From NCBI RefSeq assembly GCF_003591035.1, contig NZ_QYUO01000003.1, positions 1,116,001-1,180,000 on the forward strand: a DNA stretch of 64,000 nt. Reading direction: 5' to 3'. The notes below the pieces were generated by a model, which was not told where the DNA came from, searched no databases, and saw only the letters and a list, made by a program, of their open reading frames with translations. Every line of letters begins with the position of its first letter. Position 1 is the first letter of the stretch. The position numbers were made by a program, and so were the translations under genes. This DNA comes from Noviherbaspirillum saxi. GTDB lineage: Bacteria > Pseudomonadota > Gammaproteobacteria > Burkholderiales > Burkholderiaceae_D. This document shows positions 1 to 9,615 of the stretch, piece after piece.

Positions 1-840
1 CTGGTCAGCTTTCTGCGTTCCGATACCGCGCTGCTCTCCTATGACCTGTTCCGTGGCAAGGGGTCATTGAAGGAACACATTCTCAATTCAAAGCTGGTGA
101 AGGCGCTGGAAGCCGGTTCGGTCGGCATGCTCAATGTCGCAACCACCTGCGCAGGCGCAGGACTGATTGTTGGGGTCGTCACACTGACGGGCCTGGGATT
201 GAAATTCAGCTCCATCGTCATCGACTATGCGGGCGGCTCCTTGTTCCTTACCACGCTCTATACCGCCCTGGTCGTGTGGATTGTCGGGCTGGCGGTGCCG
301 GTGACCGCCAGCTACATCATCTGCGCGGTCATTGCCGCACCGGCGCTGACCAAGCTTGGCGTGCCGGACTTTGCCGCCCACATGTTCATCTTTTATTACG
401 CGGTGCTGTCGGAAGTTTCACCCCCGACCGCCTTGTCTCCGTTCGCCGCTTCGGCCATTACCGGCGGTGATCCCTACAAGACCACGATGCAGTGCTGGAA
501 ATACACGGTGCCCGCCTTCCTGCTGCCTTTCATGTTCGTTCTTGATCCGAGCGGCCAGGGGTTGCTGCTGATGGGTTCCACCAAGGCGCTGGCCAGCGCG
601 AACTGGTGGTCGATCGCCGAGGTGACAATTACCGCGGCCATCGGCATCGCCGCGATTGCAGCCGGCTTCCAGGGATGGATGTTCGTACGTACCACGCTGC
701 CGGAAAGAATCATGCTGATCATTGCCGGCTTCGCGCTTGTTTATCCGGGCATGATCGCGGACGTGCTCGGTTTCGGCCTGGTGCTGGTGGCGCTTGTCTC
801 GCAATATGTGCGTGGCCGGCGCGTGGCGCTCAGGGCGTGA
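1..840 (+). CDS. TRAP transporter fused permease, C-terminal part
   Basis: This is the C-terminal 279 codons of a TRAP (tripartite ATP-independent periplasmic) transporter permease of the fused small/large-subunit type. It would move an organic acid across the inner membrane using a Na+ or H+ gradient. The reading frame is open from base 1, so the start lies outside the window. Several hydrophobic segments are visible, and the conserved stretch SEVSPPTALSPFAASAITGG is typical of the large-subunit domain. The last ~70 residues form further membrane helices, as in the long C-terminal extension of 4TM/12TM fusions. It ends in a basic tail. The substrate cannot be read from the sequence. Confidence 0.88.
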   Translation: MVSFLRSDTALLSYDLFRGKGSLKEHILNSKLVKALEAGSVGMLNVATTCAGAGLIVGVVTLTGLGLKFSSIVIDYAGGSLFLTTLYTALVVWIVGLAVPVTASYIICAVIAAPALTKLGVPDFAAHMFIFYYAVLSEVSPPTALSPFAASAITGGDPYKTTMQCWKYTVPAFLLPFMFVLDPSGQGLLLMGSTKALASANWWSIAEVTITAAIGIAAIAAGFQGWMFVRTTLPERIMLIIAGFALVYPGMIADVLGFGLVLVALVSQYVRGRRVALRA

Positions 841-906
841 TCCTTGGTAATACAATCATCAGAGCGAGCTTGATCAGACCTTCTTATCGTTGAACACTGG
901 ATTCCC

Positions 907-1851
907 ATGATGAAACACCGTTTGCTGCAACACGGACGCCTGATGCCGGCGCTTGAATCGCAACTGCAGGCCGATTTCGACATCCATCCGCTCTGGAGTG
1001 AAGCCGATCCGGCCGGCTTTCTTGCTGCGCGTGGAGTCGAGTTTATTGGACTGGTGACCTCTGCACGGATAGGGGCAGATGCCGCGTTCATCACATCGCT
1101 GCCAAACCTGAAAGTTATTTCCAGTTTCGGCGTCGGTTATGAAACGATTGATATTGATGCCGCGCGCCGACAGGGAGTGGCTGTCAGCAATACACCAGAT
1201 GTCCTCAATGACTGCGTTGCCGATCTCGCATTCGGCATGCTGATTGATGTTGCACGCGGTATTTCATTCGGCGACCGCTTTGTACGCCGCGGGGACTGGA
1301 TGCGCAATGTCGCGATTCCGCTTGCCACGCAGGTTTCCGGAAAGCGTCTGGGAATACTCGGACTGGGCCGCATTGGACAGGCGATCGCCCGGCGCTCCTT
1401 TGGTTTTAACATGGACGTTCGCTACCATTCGCGCCGTCCTGTGGCCGACGTGTCGTGGCAGTATGCGGCTTCGGCTGTGGAACTTGCGGAATGGGCCGAT
1501 TTTCTCGTGGTTGCCTGTGCAGGCGGTCCGGCAACACGACACCTCGTATCGGCCGCGTTGCTGGAGGCGCTTGGGCCCCGGGGCTACCTCATCAATATCT
1601 CGCGCGGCAGTGTGGTCGATGAAAAGGCATTGGTCGCAGCTCTGGCCGACAAGCGCATTGCCGGCGCTGCGCTCGATGTATTTGAGAACGAGCCTCAGGT
1701 GTCCGAGGAACTACTGTCGATGGAAAATGTGGTAGTGCTGCCTCATGTCGGCAGCGGCACCCATGAAACACGGACGGCGATGGGCAATCTCGTGTTGTCA
1801 AACCTGAAAAGCTTTTTCGATACCGGCCGTTTGCTCACGCCAGTGATGTAG
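907..1851 (+). CDS. D-isomer-specific 2-hydroxyacid dehydrogenase
   Basis: A 314-residue NAD(P)H-dependent dehydrogenase of the glyoxylate/hydroxypyruvate reductase family. The Rossmann motif GLGRIGQA lies at residues 152-159, and the expected catalytic triad is present as Arg233 (in ISRGS), Glu262 (in FENEP) and His280 (in LPHVG). Length is normal. Two Met codons stand side by side at 907 and 910, so the start could be either. It follows the TRAP permease by 66 bases on the same strand, so it may reduce a 2-oxoacid brought in or produced by that system. A typical substrate would be hydroxypyruvate or glyoxylate, but specificity is inferred only at family level. Confidence 0.9.
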   Translation: MMKHRLLQHGRLMPALESQLQADFDIHPLWSEADPAGFLAARGVEFIGLVTSARIGADAAFITSLPNLKVISSFGVGYETIDIDAARRQGVAVSNTPDVLNDCVADLAFGMLIDVARGISFGDRFVRRGDWMRNVAIPLATQVSGKRLGILGLGRIGQAIARRSFGFNMDVRYHSRRPVADVSWQYAASAVELAEWADFLVVACAGGPATRHLVSAALLEALGPRGYLINISRGSVVDEKALVAALADKRIAGAALDVFENEPQVSEELLSMENVVVLPHVGSGTHETRTAMGNLVLSNLKSFFDTGRLLTPVM

Positions 1852-2281
1852 TAGTGTAGTGGCGTTGCGGCAGCGGCCCGCAACCCACGCAGAACCGGCT
1901 GCGAGTAATGAACTTGCAGACGAAGCTGATCAGTGGCGCACCAATCGTTCCGACCTTGTTGGGCGGAACGACACTTCACGTCGGGCAACGCTGGATCGTC
2001 TGTCGGTATCGGGCACCGCAGAGACAGGAATCAGTCAGGGAGACTCGCGTGCCGCACCGTCACACTCAACCATTTTTTGAGCGACTAGGCGTCTGCCATC
2101 GGGTCTGCCATGACCAACGGTAAGGGAGGATTGAAGGCGGGAAGGCGAGATTTTAGGGGAACGCTTCTCCTTGCTTGCTTCGCCGCTTTCGAGGTTAGCC
2201 TAGCAGGTAATGCATAGTCGCCATATAACGCGGGGCACGTATCGCGCAGTTGTACCGAAGGAGCGAAACTAACGTTCAAGT
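1852..2281. other. 430-base gap ahead of the Wadjet operon
   Basis: No convincing gene is seen. A 7-base perfect inverted repeat (GTTGCGG at 1864-1870, CCGCAAC at 1878-1884) lies just after the dehydrogenase stop and may help end transcription, though no T-run follows. An AAGGAG at 2258-2263 precedes the next gene by 18 bases, which is long for a ribosome site. No open frame here resembles a missing N-terminal part of the following JetA protein. Confidence 0.5.
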
Positions 2282-3109
2282 ATGACGAGCTGGCGACAAC
2301 GCTTAAGCGAAGACAATGCCGAGCGCCACCGCCATGCGATCCGGGAGACGATTTCTCGCCTGCGCAGCCTTGAAGACAAGAACTATCGCGTCATGGAATC
2401 CCAATTGAACGATGTTGCGCTCTGGGCGGCCAAGGAGTGTATCGGCCCCTCCACGTTCGAGTGGATGCTCGACCGCATCGAGGAACTGGTCGAAGCTGCC
2501 TGTTCCCGCAAGCAACCCGAAATGATCAAGGCAATGAACAATTACATGCGGCGCGCGACCGCCATTGTTCAGCAAGCCATGATGCTGCGATCAGGGAAGC
2601 GCCAGCATGCTTTTGCCAGTGTTATTACGCATACCGCATCGCTGGAAGGCGAAAGCCAGGACGCTTTCCTGGAAGCCGTTGGTGCCCAGTTTGCGCCCGC
2701 TGAGGTGCGCCTGATCGATCCCGCAACGTTCAAATTGCGCACCATCGCACACCGCCGCAAGGCCCTGACCGTCACCTTAAAACCCAGAGTCACCCGTGAG
2801 GCGCGTCTGGCAGCGGCTCTTGATAGGGCCGAAGCCAACGCGTTTGCCTTGTCCAATGAAGATGTACGTTCGTTCTTACTGGCCGAATATCGCCTGCGAA
2901 ATCGGGCCTTCCGGCTGTCGACGCTGCCATTTAACAATGCGATTGATGTGCTGACCGCCATGCAGGCGATTGAATCCATCCGCTCCCCCGCACCTGACAG
3001 CGGTGTGCAAATCAAGGCGACAAAGCTACCCACCAAGCTCCTGACCGATTGCTATCAGGGCAACGATTACTTGATCGAGATAGTCAACAATGCTGATAAA
3101 ACTGCTTGA
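2282..3109 (+). CDS. jetA: Wadjet defence protein JetA (short form)
   Basis: A 275-residue, mostly helical, charged protein that opens the four-gene operon. Its identity as JetA (the kleisin-like subunit, MksF-like) is inferred from position: it overlaps a JetB-type gene, which overlaps the SMC-like JetC, which overlaps JetD. In Wadjet, JetA bridges the JetC ATPase arms and binds JetB in a complex that detects and cuts circular plasmid DNA. An in-frame stop at 2270-2272 shows that no longer protein can be made from this frame. JetA proteins are usually well over 400 residues, so this one seems to lack an N-terminal domain or belongs to a compact subtype. It ends 20 bases inside the next gene. 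Confidence 0.7.
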   Translation: MTSWRQRLSEDNAERHRHAIRETISRLRSLEDKNYRVMESQLNDVALWAAKECIGPSTFEWMLDRIEELVEAACSRKQPEMIKAMNNYMRRATAIVQQAMMLRSGKRQHAFASVITHTASLEGESQDAFLEAVGAQFAPAEVRLIDPATFKLRTIAHRRKALTVTLKPRVTREARLAAALDRAEANAFALSNEDVRSFLLAEYRLRNRAFRLSTLPFNNAIDVLTAMQAIESIRSPAPDSGVQIKATKLPTKLLTDCYQGNDYLIEIVNNADKTA

Positions 3110-3761
3110 AGAAAAACTGCGTGAGAAAAACGTCACGCGTGAGCGTTTCCAGGAAATCACCAACCGCCTGATGGCCTATGGCGTGATCGTTCGCGCCGAT
3201 GAGAGCGTTGAACAGCGTCTGTATGATGACGCCCGACGCATTGAGAACATCATCGAAGAAGTGTTTTTCCTGATCGGTTTTCGCCTGCTGCACGACTCGA
3301 GTTTGGAATTTTTCAGGCTTTATCCGCCGGGCGCACAGGTTCCCGGTGTGGCTGATGATGGCAATGAGCCGGTCCCCTCCCTGCGGGCGCGTCTTTCACC
3401 GGATTTTGTCGCCGCAGCGCTGGCATTGCGGTTTTTGTACCAGCAAGGCTTACATGACGGCACTAAACTGACGGATTCCGGGGAAGTCATGGTGCGGTTC
3501 GAGGATATCGCCGCCGCCATGCAGACGAACCTGCGGCGCAAGATGCCGGATACGCTGGGTGAAAAGAAGCAGATTCTCAACGAGCTGCGGCGTCACCGTC
3601 TGGTCAATTTCGGAGGAAATTTCGACTTGAACGACGATGAAGTCTATCTGACTATCCGGCCCACGATACTTAGCATCATCGGTGAAGATGCCATGGCGGC
3701 AGCCCTTGAAGGGGTGGGCATTGAGGAAGAAGAAACCGCCACCGAAGAGGGGGAACTGTGA
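3090..3761 (+). CDS. jetB: Wadjet defence protein JetB (DUF4194-type)
   Basis: A 223-residue protein matching the DUF4194/JetB pattern: a helical N-terminal half, a central segment around LALRFLYQQGLHDG, and a winged-helix-like C-terminal half with LGEKKQILNELRRHRLV followed by a strand (YLTIRPTILSII). The last 15 residues are almost all acidic. In Wadjet complexes JetB is the KITE-type subunit that binds the kleisin JetA near the JetC heads. It starts inside jetA and its stop overlaps the GTG start of jetC in a GTGA arrangement, so the three genes are translationally coupled. Confidence 0.85.
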   Translation: MLIKLLEEKLREKNVTRERFQEITNRLMAYGVIVRADESVEQRLYDDARRIENIIEEVFFLIGFRLLHDSSLEFFRLYPPGAQVPGVADDGNEPVPSLRARLSPDFVAAALALRFLYQQGLHDGTKLTDSGEVMVRFEDIAAAMQTNLRRKMPDTLGEKKQILNELRRHRLVNFGGNFDLNDDEVYLTIRPTILSIIGEDAMAAALEGVGIEEEETATEEGEL

Positions 3762-6700
3762 AACTCGACAAGCTTATCCTGGTGAATTGGGCCAATCTGC
3801 AGCCCGGCGACTATGAATTCGGCAATATGACCCTGCTGACCGGTGCAACTGGCGCCGGCAAATCCACCAAGCAGGATGCGCTACAAACCGTCATGACGGC
3901 GACGTACCAGGGCATTTTCAGCTTCAACCCCGCCCAGGGCGAAACCACGCAGAACTCCCGCAATGGCAAGACGAAGCGCACGCTGTGGTCATACATCGTT
4001 GGTGCGGCCGACAATTTATATGCACGACCCGATGGCGCACATGGCTATGTCGCTGCTGTTTTCCAGCCCAGCGAGGGAGAAGAGGGCAAGCCCTTTACCG
4101 CTATCGTGGCAGCGGCGGCCCGGGTGGACGGGGCCGGCGAGCGCCGGCAGGCCATCCAGGAAAAGTTAGCCTTGCTGATCGTCGATGGCGCTGTTCTGAC
4201 ATATGAGGACTTTTGCTCAACCGATAAGGACGGTTCGCTGTCCGTCCACCCGGTGGACAAGATCGATGTGCACCTGAAAGCCAAGTACGCGCAGGTACAC
4301 AACCTGAAGGAGTCGAAACGGGAATATCTGTGTCAGCTATACGGGCGTTTTCGCGGCGCGAAGTCGGTACCTTTTCCTGAAGCGGAATCTGCGGCCAAAG
4401 CATGGGTGCAGGCGATCGCCCAAAAGGAGATTGGCAGCGTCAACGAACTGATCCGCGACCACATCCTTGACCATGACAAGGTACAGCTCGGCCAGCGAAT
4501 CGGGCAGGTCAGCGAAATGATGCGGCAAATCAGCGGCTTGCGCAAAGATGGCGAACGGTTAGAAGAAAGCATCAAGCACCTGGAACACCTGTACCACCAC
4601 GCCAGTACCGGTCTGAACCACTATTGCGACCAGCTTGTTCTGGAAGCTACCGACGCGCGCCGGATTGTGGATGAGGACGGCAAGCGCGAAACCGAATACA
4701 ACGACAGGATCAGGGATGCCGGCGAAGAGCTCGAGCGGCTCAAGACCCATATTGAGGAATTGAAGCAAGACAGCAGCACGCTGGAAGAAAGCCGGTCAGT
4801 CGTGCAGGCCAAGCTGATGGGCATTCCCGCCGAAGTCGAGCGCAAGAATATCGAGGCGCGCATTGAGGAAGCCAAGAAACAGGTCGGACAGGCGATCCAT
4901 GCGCTTCTGGCCAATATCGGCGACGCAAAACAGCTGTACGAGACCTCGCGCAAGCTATTGGGGTACGAATTTGCAGCCAACCAGTCACGATTGACGGACG
5001 CGCTCACAACACTCTCGCCCAAGGCAGCGGCGTGTAGCAACATCAGCTTCGAAGCCAGCCAACAAACACTGAAGAGCCTGGCGACATCCACCGAACTGAA
5101 TACGCGTGACATTTTGGAGTTGTCGAAGTCGCTGGACGGACTCGACAAGCATTTCCAGAATCTGTACCAGGCGCTTGCTGGCGCGAATGACAGTTTTATC
5201 GCTGCATTGCAGCGGGAGTCCGGCTCGCTGGCTGCGGCCATTGCATCAGCACAGGAGCGGCAAAAAGCAGCGCATGAGCGTAAATCCAACCTGGCTGGGG
5301 GCGGGGCTGACTATCCGCGCCATACCCTTGTGGCATTAAAACGCATGCGGGAAGATCTGCCCATGGCGCGGGTACAGGTACTGTGCGACTTGATCGAGCC
5401 TGTCGATGTGGCATGGCAGTCGGCAATCGAAGGCTTCATGGGAGGTGCACGGTTTAACTTCGTGGTGGAGACCGAGTGGGAAGGTCGCGCCATCGAGTTT
5501 GTTCGAAAGAACAATCTCAGGGCCAATATCATCCAAGGCGCAATGTGTATGAAACACGCGAACCCCCGGAATGTGCATCCCAATTCCATCATTCATGAAC
5601 TGATAACGGAACATCCGATTGCCAAGGCGTATTTGATCGACCAGTTTGGCAGTGTGGAGAAAGTCACTGACGTCGAATCGCTTCGCTTCACTTCTCGCGG
5701 GCTAATGATCGATGGCAAGGCCAGCGCGTCGCGTACCATGTTCGTCGCGGAAGCCATGGATCTCGTGTTCGGCAAGGAAGCTCGCCGCCAGGCTTACCTT
5801 CGGGCCGAAAAGGAGCATGAAGAAGCCGAATCGCTGCTCATCGATTTGCAGGAACAGCAAAGAGAACTGAAGTCCTTGTCGGATCTGGTCGGGAAATGCC
5901 GACAGGTATCCTTTGCCGATGTCGGTCAGCTCGATCGCGCAGCGCGCGCGATGGAGGCGGCCACGCATGAAATGGCCCGTCTCGATCTGACTGAAGCCGA
6001 TGAACTGCACAAGGAACTGATAGCCATCAAGGCGCAGATCAATTCGTTAGTCGGCAAGCAGGAAGAATCCAACCGGAGGATAGGTACTCTGCAAAACCAG
6101 CAGAAGCAAATGAATATAGAACTGCAGGCATTGCTCCATCGCCGCAAGGAAAATGAAGACAAGCTCAAATCTGCCGTCAATGCGTTGCGCAACCTGAGCA
6201 CGGCCAACCCGGAGATTTCCTTCACCAACCTGATGGAAATGGTAGAAGGCAATCTTGCTAACCACCGCACAGCAACGCGTATTACCGATGCGCTCAATGA
6301 CGCGCGGACCGGTTTTACCCAAAGCGTGGCAGATACCCGCAGTGCACTGGAATCCTACAATCTACAAACCAAGCACCAGAACGAGCGGTTCGATTTCAAC
6401 CTCTACATGGCCGGAAAGGGGCCGTACTGGGAGTTGTACCGCACGCTTGTAGAACTGCAGCAGGCGGTGAAAGAGCAGTTGCGCCTTCAGCGCGATATCG
6501 GCCTGGTCAAGAATATCGAGGAGATTCGCAAGGCGGAAGACTCCTTCAAGGACGTCTTTACCAAACAGTTCTGTTACGAGATCCGAAACGCCGTCGACAA
6601 CGGGATCAATACGCTGCGTGCGCTGAATAAGGAACTGGAACGACTCAAGTTCGGCACAGATAAATTCAAGATTGACTGGTCGCACTGGGAGCCAGAGTAC

Positions 6701-7384
6701 CAGCAGTACTACGATTTCTTTGTTGCTGCATACGACCTGTCGGAAAGCCGCGAAGGTGGAAACCTGTTCGGCAAGGAAGAACTGGAACTACAGCACTGTG
6801 CAGTACGGGACAAGCTGGTTGCCCTGTTACTGGACGATGACCAGGATCACGCCAGCCAGGAATTGATGAGAATTGCTGACTACCGGAATTACCGCAGATA
6901 TGAGATCTGGCGCGAATCCGATACCGGCTCGCGCGTGGCCCTGTCCGGTTGGGGCACGGGTTCAGGCGGCGAACTGGAAACTCCAGCCTATATCATTCGC
7001 GCCGCGGTGTTGACGTGCCGACTGAAACTGTTTGAAAAGGGCGCACACCTGAAAATAATGATGCATGACGAGGCATTTTCCCTGATGGATGAGCGCCGCG
7101 CCCATGATGTCATCAGCTATATCCGCGACACCCTCGGCATGCAGATCATCCTGGCCATGCCTACCAAGCAAGCCGGTGGTTTGCGTCCGGAATTCAACAA
7201 GGAATGGTCGTACACGAAGACTGAAGCCGTCGGCAATGGCGAAGTCTCTTTCGTCACCGAAGCCGATGAGCGGGATCTGCGACCAGACAAACTGCGCGAT
7301 CTGTGGGAACAGCGCCGGCAGGCCGTGCGCGAGCAGGCGCGCATCGCGTTTGACAATGACGATGAAGAAAGGAAAGCCGCTTGA
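3758..7384 (+). CDS. jetC: Wadjet SMC/MukB-like ATPase JetC
   Basis: A 1208-residue SMC-like ATPase, the DNA-translocating motor of Wadjet. The Walker A motif GATGAGKST is at residues 29-37. A long coiled coil follows (about 230-540), then a globular hinge-like region (about 540-690) and a returning coiled coil (to about 1000). The ABC signature-like SGWGTGSGGELE lies near 1061-1072, and Walker B ends in Asp1104-Glu1105 (MMHDEAFSLMD). All ATPase elements look intact, so the protein is expected to be active. The GTG start at 3758 overlaps the jetB stop, and its own stop overlaps the jetD start. Confidence 0.93.
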   Translation: MKLDKLILVNWANLQPGDYEFGNMTLLTGATGAGKSTKQDALQTVMTATYQGIFSFNPAQGETTQNSRNGKTKRTLWSYIVGAADNLYARPDGAHGYVAAVFQPSEGEEGKPFTAIVAAAARVDGAGERRQAIQEKLALLIVDGAVLTYEDFCSTDKDGSLSVHPVDKIDVHLKAKYAQVHNLKESKREYLCQLYGRFRGAKSVPFPEAESAAKAWVQAIAQKEIGSVNELIRDHILDHDKVQLGQRIGQVSEMMRQISGLRKDGERLEESIKHLEHLYHHASTGLNHYCDQLVLEATDARRIVDEDGKRETEYNDRIRDAGEELERLKTHIEELKQDSSTLEESRSVVQAKLMGIPAEVERKNIEARIEEAKKQVGQAIHALLANIGDAKQLYETSRKLLGYEFAANQSRLTDALTTLSPKAAACSNISFEASQQTLKSLATSTELNTRDILELSKSLDGLDKHFQNLYQALAGANDSFIAALQRESGSLAAAIASAQERQKAAHERKSNLAGGGADYPRHTLVALKRMREDLPMARVQVLCDLIEPVDVAWQSAIEGFMGGARFNFVVETEWEGRAIEFVRKNNLRANIIQGAMCMKHANPRNVHPNSIIHELITEHPIAKAYLIDQFGSVEKVTDVESLRFTSRGLMIDGKASASRTMFVAEAMDLVFGKEARRQAYLRAEKEHEEAESLLIDLQEQQRELKSLSDLVGKCRQVSFADVGQLDRAARAMEAATHEMARLDLTEADELHKELIAIKAQINSLVGKQEESNRRIGTLQNQQKQMNIELQALLHRRKENEDKLKSAVNALRNLSTANPEISFTNLMEMVEGNLANHRTATRITDALNDARTGFTQSVADTRSALESYNLQTKHQNERFDFNLYMAGKGPYWELYRTLVELQQAVKEQLRLQRDIGLVKNIEEIRKAEDSFKDVFTKQFCYEIRNAVDNGINTLRALNKELERLKFGTDKFKIDWSHWEPEYQQYYDFFVAAYDLSESREGGNLFGKEELELQHCAVRDKLVALLLDDDQDHASQELMRIADYRNYRRYEIWRESDTGSRVALSGWGTGSGGELETPAYIIRAAVLTCRLKLFEKGAHLKIMMHDEAFSLMDERRAHDVISYIRDTLGMQIILAMPTKQAGGLRPEFNKEWSYTKTEAVGNGEVSFVTEADERDLRPDKLRDLWEQRRQAVREQARIAFDNDDEERKAA

Positions 7385-8517
7385 CCCTGCCATTGTGGAT
7401 AAGTCAGCCTGGTATCAGCCAGTTGCTCAATATGCTGGTCGACCGCATGGACAGGGCAGATACCGATGGCAAAACGGTGCAACGGTCCATCCCGTTAAAC
7501 GAAAAGACCTGGCCGCGTTTCTTCCTGGCCGACATGGAGGAAGAAAAGGAAGCTCTGTGGTCTCACCTAATGCAAATCGAGGCCATGGGGTGGCTTACAG
7601 CCCGGCATGACCGATCGCGCCACGGGGAAGCGCCTTATCAGCTAAAGCCCAGGATTGATATTCGTCTGCCAGAACAGATCAGATCGGCCTGCAACCGGCC
7701 GCAGCGCGTTAAGAGTCCTGCGGAGATATGGCGCGAAGCCGTAGCAGCCCATCTGGAATCGCCAGAAAGCGTCAAGGAAAAAGTATCTCGCTACTGCATC
7801 GATATTCCGGGCCGGTCGGCAGAGGAAATCGTCCGGCAGCTCAATCTCCTTCCCACCCTAAAAGACCAGCCACTGTTGTTGCGCGAGGTCTCTGCGCGGC
7901 TTTTCTGGCGACTGTCCAAGGTGCTCGCTAAGCGGCAGGAAATGGTGCAGGCGATTCTTGGGCTGGATGAATGTCCCTTCCCAGAAATGCCAGTGCTGCT
8001 GAATGTGTGGCTGCCACAGGAAGGATTTAACGAGGTACTGTTCATCGAGAACATCACTACGTTTGAGCGCGCCACCCAGGAAAGAGATGGCCGCTTTAAG
8101 AACGTCGCACTCGTCTTTAGCAGCGGTTACAAGAGCAGCGCCATGCGCATGCGTACTTCAGGCGGCGCTTCCCTGTATTTTGCCCAGCACGGCACCATGA
8201 ATACAGCTGATACCGCCCGGTTCCATAACTGGCTAATGGGCGCCGTTAACCTGCCAATCTACTTCTGGGGAGATATGGATTATGCCGGCATGGATATTTT
8301 GAGGAGCCTGCGTCTGCCTTTTCCGGATGCACAAGCATGGAAACCGGGCTACGAGCCCATGGCTCAAGCATTACAAGCTGGACATGGCCATACACCCGAA
8401 GAAGCGGGGAAAGCCGGCCAAAATTCAGTGGAGACCACAGGGTGCGAATACGCCGATACGATGTTGCTGCCCGTTCTGCGCGCCTCCGGCCGCTTCATTG
8501 ACCAAGAAAGCCTTTAA
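7381..8517 (+). CDS. jetD: Wadjet nuclease subunit JetD (TOPRIM-like)
   Basis: A 378-residue JetD protein, the subunit that cleaves DNA once JetC has reeled in a closed circle. The N-terminal half is a DNA-binding-type region. The C-terminal half carries TOPRIM-like metal-binding acids: Glu223 in LFIENITTF, and Asp298 and Asp300 in WGDMDYAGMDI. The protein ends in DQESL, close to the usual JetD ending. The TTG start at 7381 overlaps the jetC stop by four bases, consistent with coupled translation. An in-frame ATG at 7435 is a possible alternative start. With all four subunits in order, the locus is a complete Wadjet-type defence operon. Confidence 0.9.
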   Translation: MTLPLWISQPGISQLLNMLVDRMDRADTDGKTVQRSIPLNEKTWPRFFLADMEEEKEALWSHLMQIEAMGWLTARHDRSRHGEAPYQLKPRIDIRLPEQIRSACNRPQRVKSPAEIWREAVAAHLESPESVKEKVSRYCIDIPGRSAEEIVRQLNLLPTLKDQPLLLREVSARLFWRLSKVLAKRQEMVQAILGLDECPFPEMPVLLNVWLPQEGFNEVLFIENITTFERATQERDGRFKNVALVFSSGYKSSAMRMRTSGGASLYFAQHGTMNTADTARFHNWLMGAVNLPIYFWGDMDYAGMDILRSLRLPFPDAQAWKPGYEPMAQALQAGHGHTPEEAGKAGQNSVETTGCEYADTMLLPVLRASGRFIDQESL

Positions 8518-8581
8518 CTGGGTAGCTGCGCTGCGACCTGGCATTCCATGGGATCAGCAGAACACCTGGTCGGCGGACTAA

Positions 8582-8821
8582 TCAGTTCGGCTGGATCATA
8601 CGTTTCTGGTGTGGATCCCAGCCCTTGCGACAAGGACTTTTCCTGTTGGCGAGCGGCACATCTGGCTTGGACTTTTCCAAATTGACGGGCTTGCCATCGG
8701 GGGGAGGGAGGGTGTCTGTTTCAACCTTTCTCCAATACCCGCGCGGCGGCGCTTGATATTCAGAGACGGGGTGCCTTCGTTTTCCGTACGGTTGACGACG
8801 ATAGCGGAAGCCAGTATTCAT
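8582..8821 (-). CDS. small hypothetical ORF, doubtful
   Basis: A 79-codon frame read against the Wadjet operon. The product would be basic and proline-rich, with almost no hydrophobic core, and shows no domain I recognise. Codon choice is not clearly non-coding, which is why it is listed, but no ribosome site stands out. It may be a relic of a larger gene or chance. Confidence 0.22.
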   Translation of the reverse strand: MNTGFRYRRQPYGKRRHPVSEYQAPPRGYWRKVETDTLPPPDGKPVNLEKSKPDVPLANRKSPCRKGWDPHQKRMIQPN

Positions 8822-8887
8822 GCGGGTTGAGCTTGTCCTAAATTTTATGTGCGAGGCATATGATGTCTTTGACGACAAGGAGTCGAT

Positions 8888-9007
8888 ATGCCACGCAAGC
8901 CCAAGTACGAAGCATCGGAGCAAGCTTCCGTACAGGTGGTCGGCTATACGACAGTGGCCGAATTCAAGGAAGAAGCCGTCATTGAAGGATTATCCATGGC
9001 CGATTGA
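8888..9007 (+). CDS. small ORF with good ribosome site, 39 residues
   Basis: A 39-residue frame preceded by AAGGAG at 8877-8882 with 5-base spacing to its ATG, the best ribosome site in this gene-poor stretch. The product begins basic (MPRKPKYEA) and continues as an amphipathic segment ending in LSMAD. I do not recognise it. It may be the start of a gene cut off after insertion or deletion. The rest of 8518-9231 shows no other gene. Confidence 0.35.
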   Translation: MPRKPKYEASEQASVQVVGYTTVAEFKEEAVIEGLSMAD

Positions 9008-9231
9008 GCCAGTGTTATTGCTCAAGATCCAAAATCTGACATTATGGATATAGTGTAAAAATAAATTTCACAATCGACACGGCGACTAGACGACTTTTGC
9101 CCACTCATCCCAAGATGTAACATAGCACCGGTCTATAATGGGCTTTATTCAGCCAAGCATAAGTGATCTTCATCGGCGGTTCGTCTTGGGTCAAGTCGTG
9201 CAACTTGTACGCGTTCCGGGTCAGCCATTAC

Positions 9232-9615
9232 TCAGATAATGCGTTGCCGCAGCCATTGCGCGAATTCCCGCTCACCTAAACTGCCAGCAGCAAGCGACAT
9301 GACCGTTGCATACGCCTCGCTCTGATCAAACTGCAGAGTGCATTTATTCAAAGCGAGAAAAAGACGGGCAAGGATCCATGCTGTGCGTTTGTTTCCATCA
9401 TTGAAACCATGATTACGCGCGATGCCAAATGCGTAAGCCGCTGCCAGATCAGCTGCATCTGGAGGAGGATTCCCGTAGGACGATAATTGTTGAGGCCGGG
9501 CCAACGCGGATTCAATCAAATTGTAGTCTTTGACACCAGCTATACCGCCGTGTTCGGCCAGTTGCTTGTCATGGATCGCATAGACAATGGACGGCGGAAT
9601 CCACTCCCAGCTCAT
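9232..9615 (-). CDS. doc: Doc (death-on-curing) family toxin
   Basis: A 127-residue Fic/Doc-fold protein with the active-site motif HGFNDGNKRTA, matching the family pattern HxFx(D/N)GNKR. Doc toxins phosphorylate elongation factor Tu and stop translation. The N-terminal region (HGGIAGVKDYNLIESALARP) is also typical. Its start overlaps the stop of the upstream antitoxin gene by four bases, so the two are translated together. All key residues are present, so the toxin is probably functional. Confidence 0.92.
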   Translation of the reverse strand: MSWEWIPPSIVYAIHDKQLAEHGGIAGVKDYNLIESALARPQQLSSYGNPPPDAADLAAAYAFGIARNHGFNDGNKRTAWILARLFLALNKCTLQFDQSEAYATVMSLAAGSLGEREFAQWLRQRII

